From Euryarchaeota archaeon TMED117 (lineage in GTDB: Archaea; Thermoplasmatota; Poseidoniia; Poseidoniales; Poseidoniaceae), in the NCBI GenBank assembly GCA_002171315.2, contig NHFS02000076.1, positions 1 to 5,526 of the forward strand: DNA of 5,526 nt. Direction: 5' to 3'. Within the stretch, counting starts at the first letter, position 1; each line of letters opens with the position of its first letter. This document shows, one piece after another, positions 4,849 through 5,526 of the stretch. The position numbers and the translations under genes are program-made. The notes beneath the pieces are model-generated. The model was not told the origin of the DNA. It was given only the letters and a program-made list of their open reading frames with translations, and made no database searches.

Positions 4849-5526
4849 CTAACGCTGCTTCCATTGACCAGAATTAATCCGAGTATTCTCTTCTACATGT
4901 CCCGAATAGACATATGTCCACGCCCATTGCATGCCTTGATTCGTTTGAACTGGGACAATCGTTCGTTCATACAGAGAATTTTTGTTTCCGTAACCATAGA
5001 ATCCTTCAATCGAATCCATATTGCCCAGGCATGACTCAGCATCATTCATTTTGATCAATTCTCCGTGAACAATCCCCTCTCCAGTCTTTACACCAGGGAA
5101 ATAATCGAGATCATAGAGTGATCCATGCATGCTTCCATCTTCTATTGATTCAATGTATGGAGAAAGCTCTCCATGGCGAACCTCTCCGCTCATCAATGTC
5201 CCGTAAACAAACAAATGTTCGATGACTGGCGCTTCCCATGCCCCATTCATTGAATGCGCAAGACCTGTGTCTGGCAATCCTCGATTGAGAAGTCCTCGCT
5301 GAATCAAACCTGCATACTCATCAGTTGGTTGAGTGTAATGAGGCCTGATTTTATCTTCGCAAACGACGTAGGTCAAAGCTGTAATGATTTCTCCATCTGA
5401 CCTCACGACCATGACTTCCTTTGGTTCATAATAGCCTCCTTTTGTTCCTTCTTTCATATTCATCGTCCGCCAACCCTCCTCGTCTAAATCGAAGAGAGCA
5501 CCCGGTGTTGCGTGGTAATGATTCAG
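4849..5526 (-). CDS. Tandem gamma-glutamylcyclotransferase-fold (GGCT/AIG2-like) protein, 5' truncated
   Basis: The frame is open from the TAG at 4851-4849 to the last base of the window, giving 225 residues of a longer protein. Residues 1-93 are the C-terminal part of one GGCT-like domain: GALFDLDEEGW, MKEG with a candidate catalytic Glu (residue 26), YYEPKEV, ALTYVV, then the family's tail PTDEYAGLIQRGLLNRGLP. From about residue 103 a complete second domain follows: the substrate-loop motif LFVYGTLMSGE (105-115), GSLYDLDYFPGV, VHGELIKM, then DSIEG with candidate catalytic Glu 174, YERTIVPV and AWTYVYSG. Such enzymes release 5-oxoproline from gamma-glutamyl amino acids or gamma-glutamyl amines; the substrate here is unknown. 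An ATG at 5463 exists, but starting there would delete the beta-strand before the first catalytic Glu, so it is not the true start. No signal peptide or membrane segment is seen, so the protein is presumably cytosolic. Confidence 0.85.
   Translation of the reverse strand: MNHYHATPGALFDLDEEGWRTMNMKEGTKGGYYEPKEVMVVRSDGEIITALTYVVCEDKIRPHYTQPTDEYAGLIQRGLLNRGLPDTGLAHSMNGAWEAPVIEHLFVYGTLMSGEVRHGELSPYIESIEDGSMHGSLYDLDYFPGVKTGEGIVHGELIKMNDAESCLGNMDSIEGFYGYGNKNSLYERTIVPVQTNQGMQWAWTYVYSGHVEENTRINSGQWKQR

Noticed and set aside
5461..5463. ATG as the start of the cyclotransferase gene
   Set aside because: The frame is open for another 21 codons to the window edge, and those residues (GALFDLDEEGW) fit the same domain, so the true start lies outside.
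1..5526. CRISPR array, tRNA or rRNA gene, insertion sequence, toxin-antitoxin or defence cassette
   Set aside because: No regular repeats, cloverleaf, terminal inverted repeats, transposase or nuclease motifs were seen on either strand.

Overview
The window looks like ordinary chromosomal DNA from an archaeon, most likely a planktonic marine euryarchaeote of the Marine Group II type (Ca. Poseidoniales). This assignment is inference, from three things: TATA-type boxes placed correctly for leaderless or short-leader transcripts, a small zinc-ribbon/membrane protein opening with CPHC...CPYC, and an acidic proteome with mixed codon use. No rRNA or other phylogenetic marker is present to prove it.

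Layout. 1-122 holds the last 40 codons of an unidentified acidic protein. 239-3676 is a tight three-gene operon, sdhC-sdhA-sdhB, encoding a complete succinate dehydrogenase (respiratory complex II): a single five-helix histidine-rich membrane anchor, the covalent-FAD flavoprotein and the three-cluster iron-sulphur subunit. The genes are 4 bp apart (C-A) and overlap by one base (A-B). 3758-4015 and 4096-4485 are two short single genes on the same strand, each coding for a small membrane protein and each with a TATA-like box about 25-27 bp before its ATG. The second carries an N-terminal zinc ribbon.

The right part is on the minus strand. 4592-4762 is a 56-codon gene for a tiny membrane protein with its own TATA box and Shine-Dalgarno sequence. 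4849-5526 is a gamma-glutamylcyclotransferase-fold protein that runs off the window edge. Its reading frame stays open to the last base, and it carries the C-terminal half of one such domain followed by a complete second one, so it is a tandem-domain enzyme whose start lies outside the window.

Together, the Sdh proteins form one enzyme joining the TCA cycle to the quinone pool: SdhA oxidises succinate, SdhB relays electrons, and SdhC anchors the complex and reduces quinone. The other genes show no visible functional link to it. I see no mobile element, CRISPR array, tRNA or rRNA. The points most worth a second look are the tandem cyclotransferase fusion, the single-subunit anchor that resembles actinobacterial Sdh1, and the 56-aa membrane protein with an odd hydrophobic in-frame continuation after its stop.
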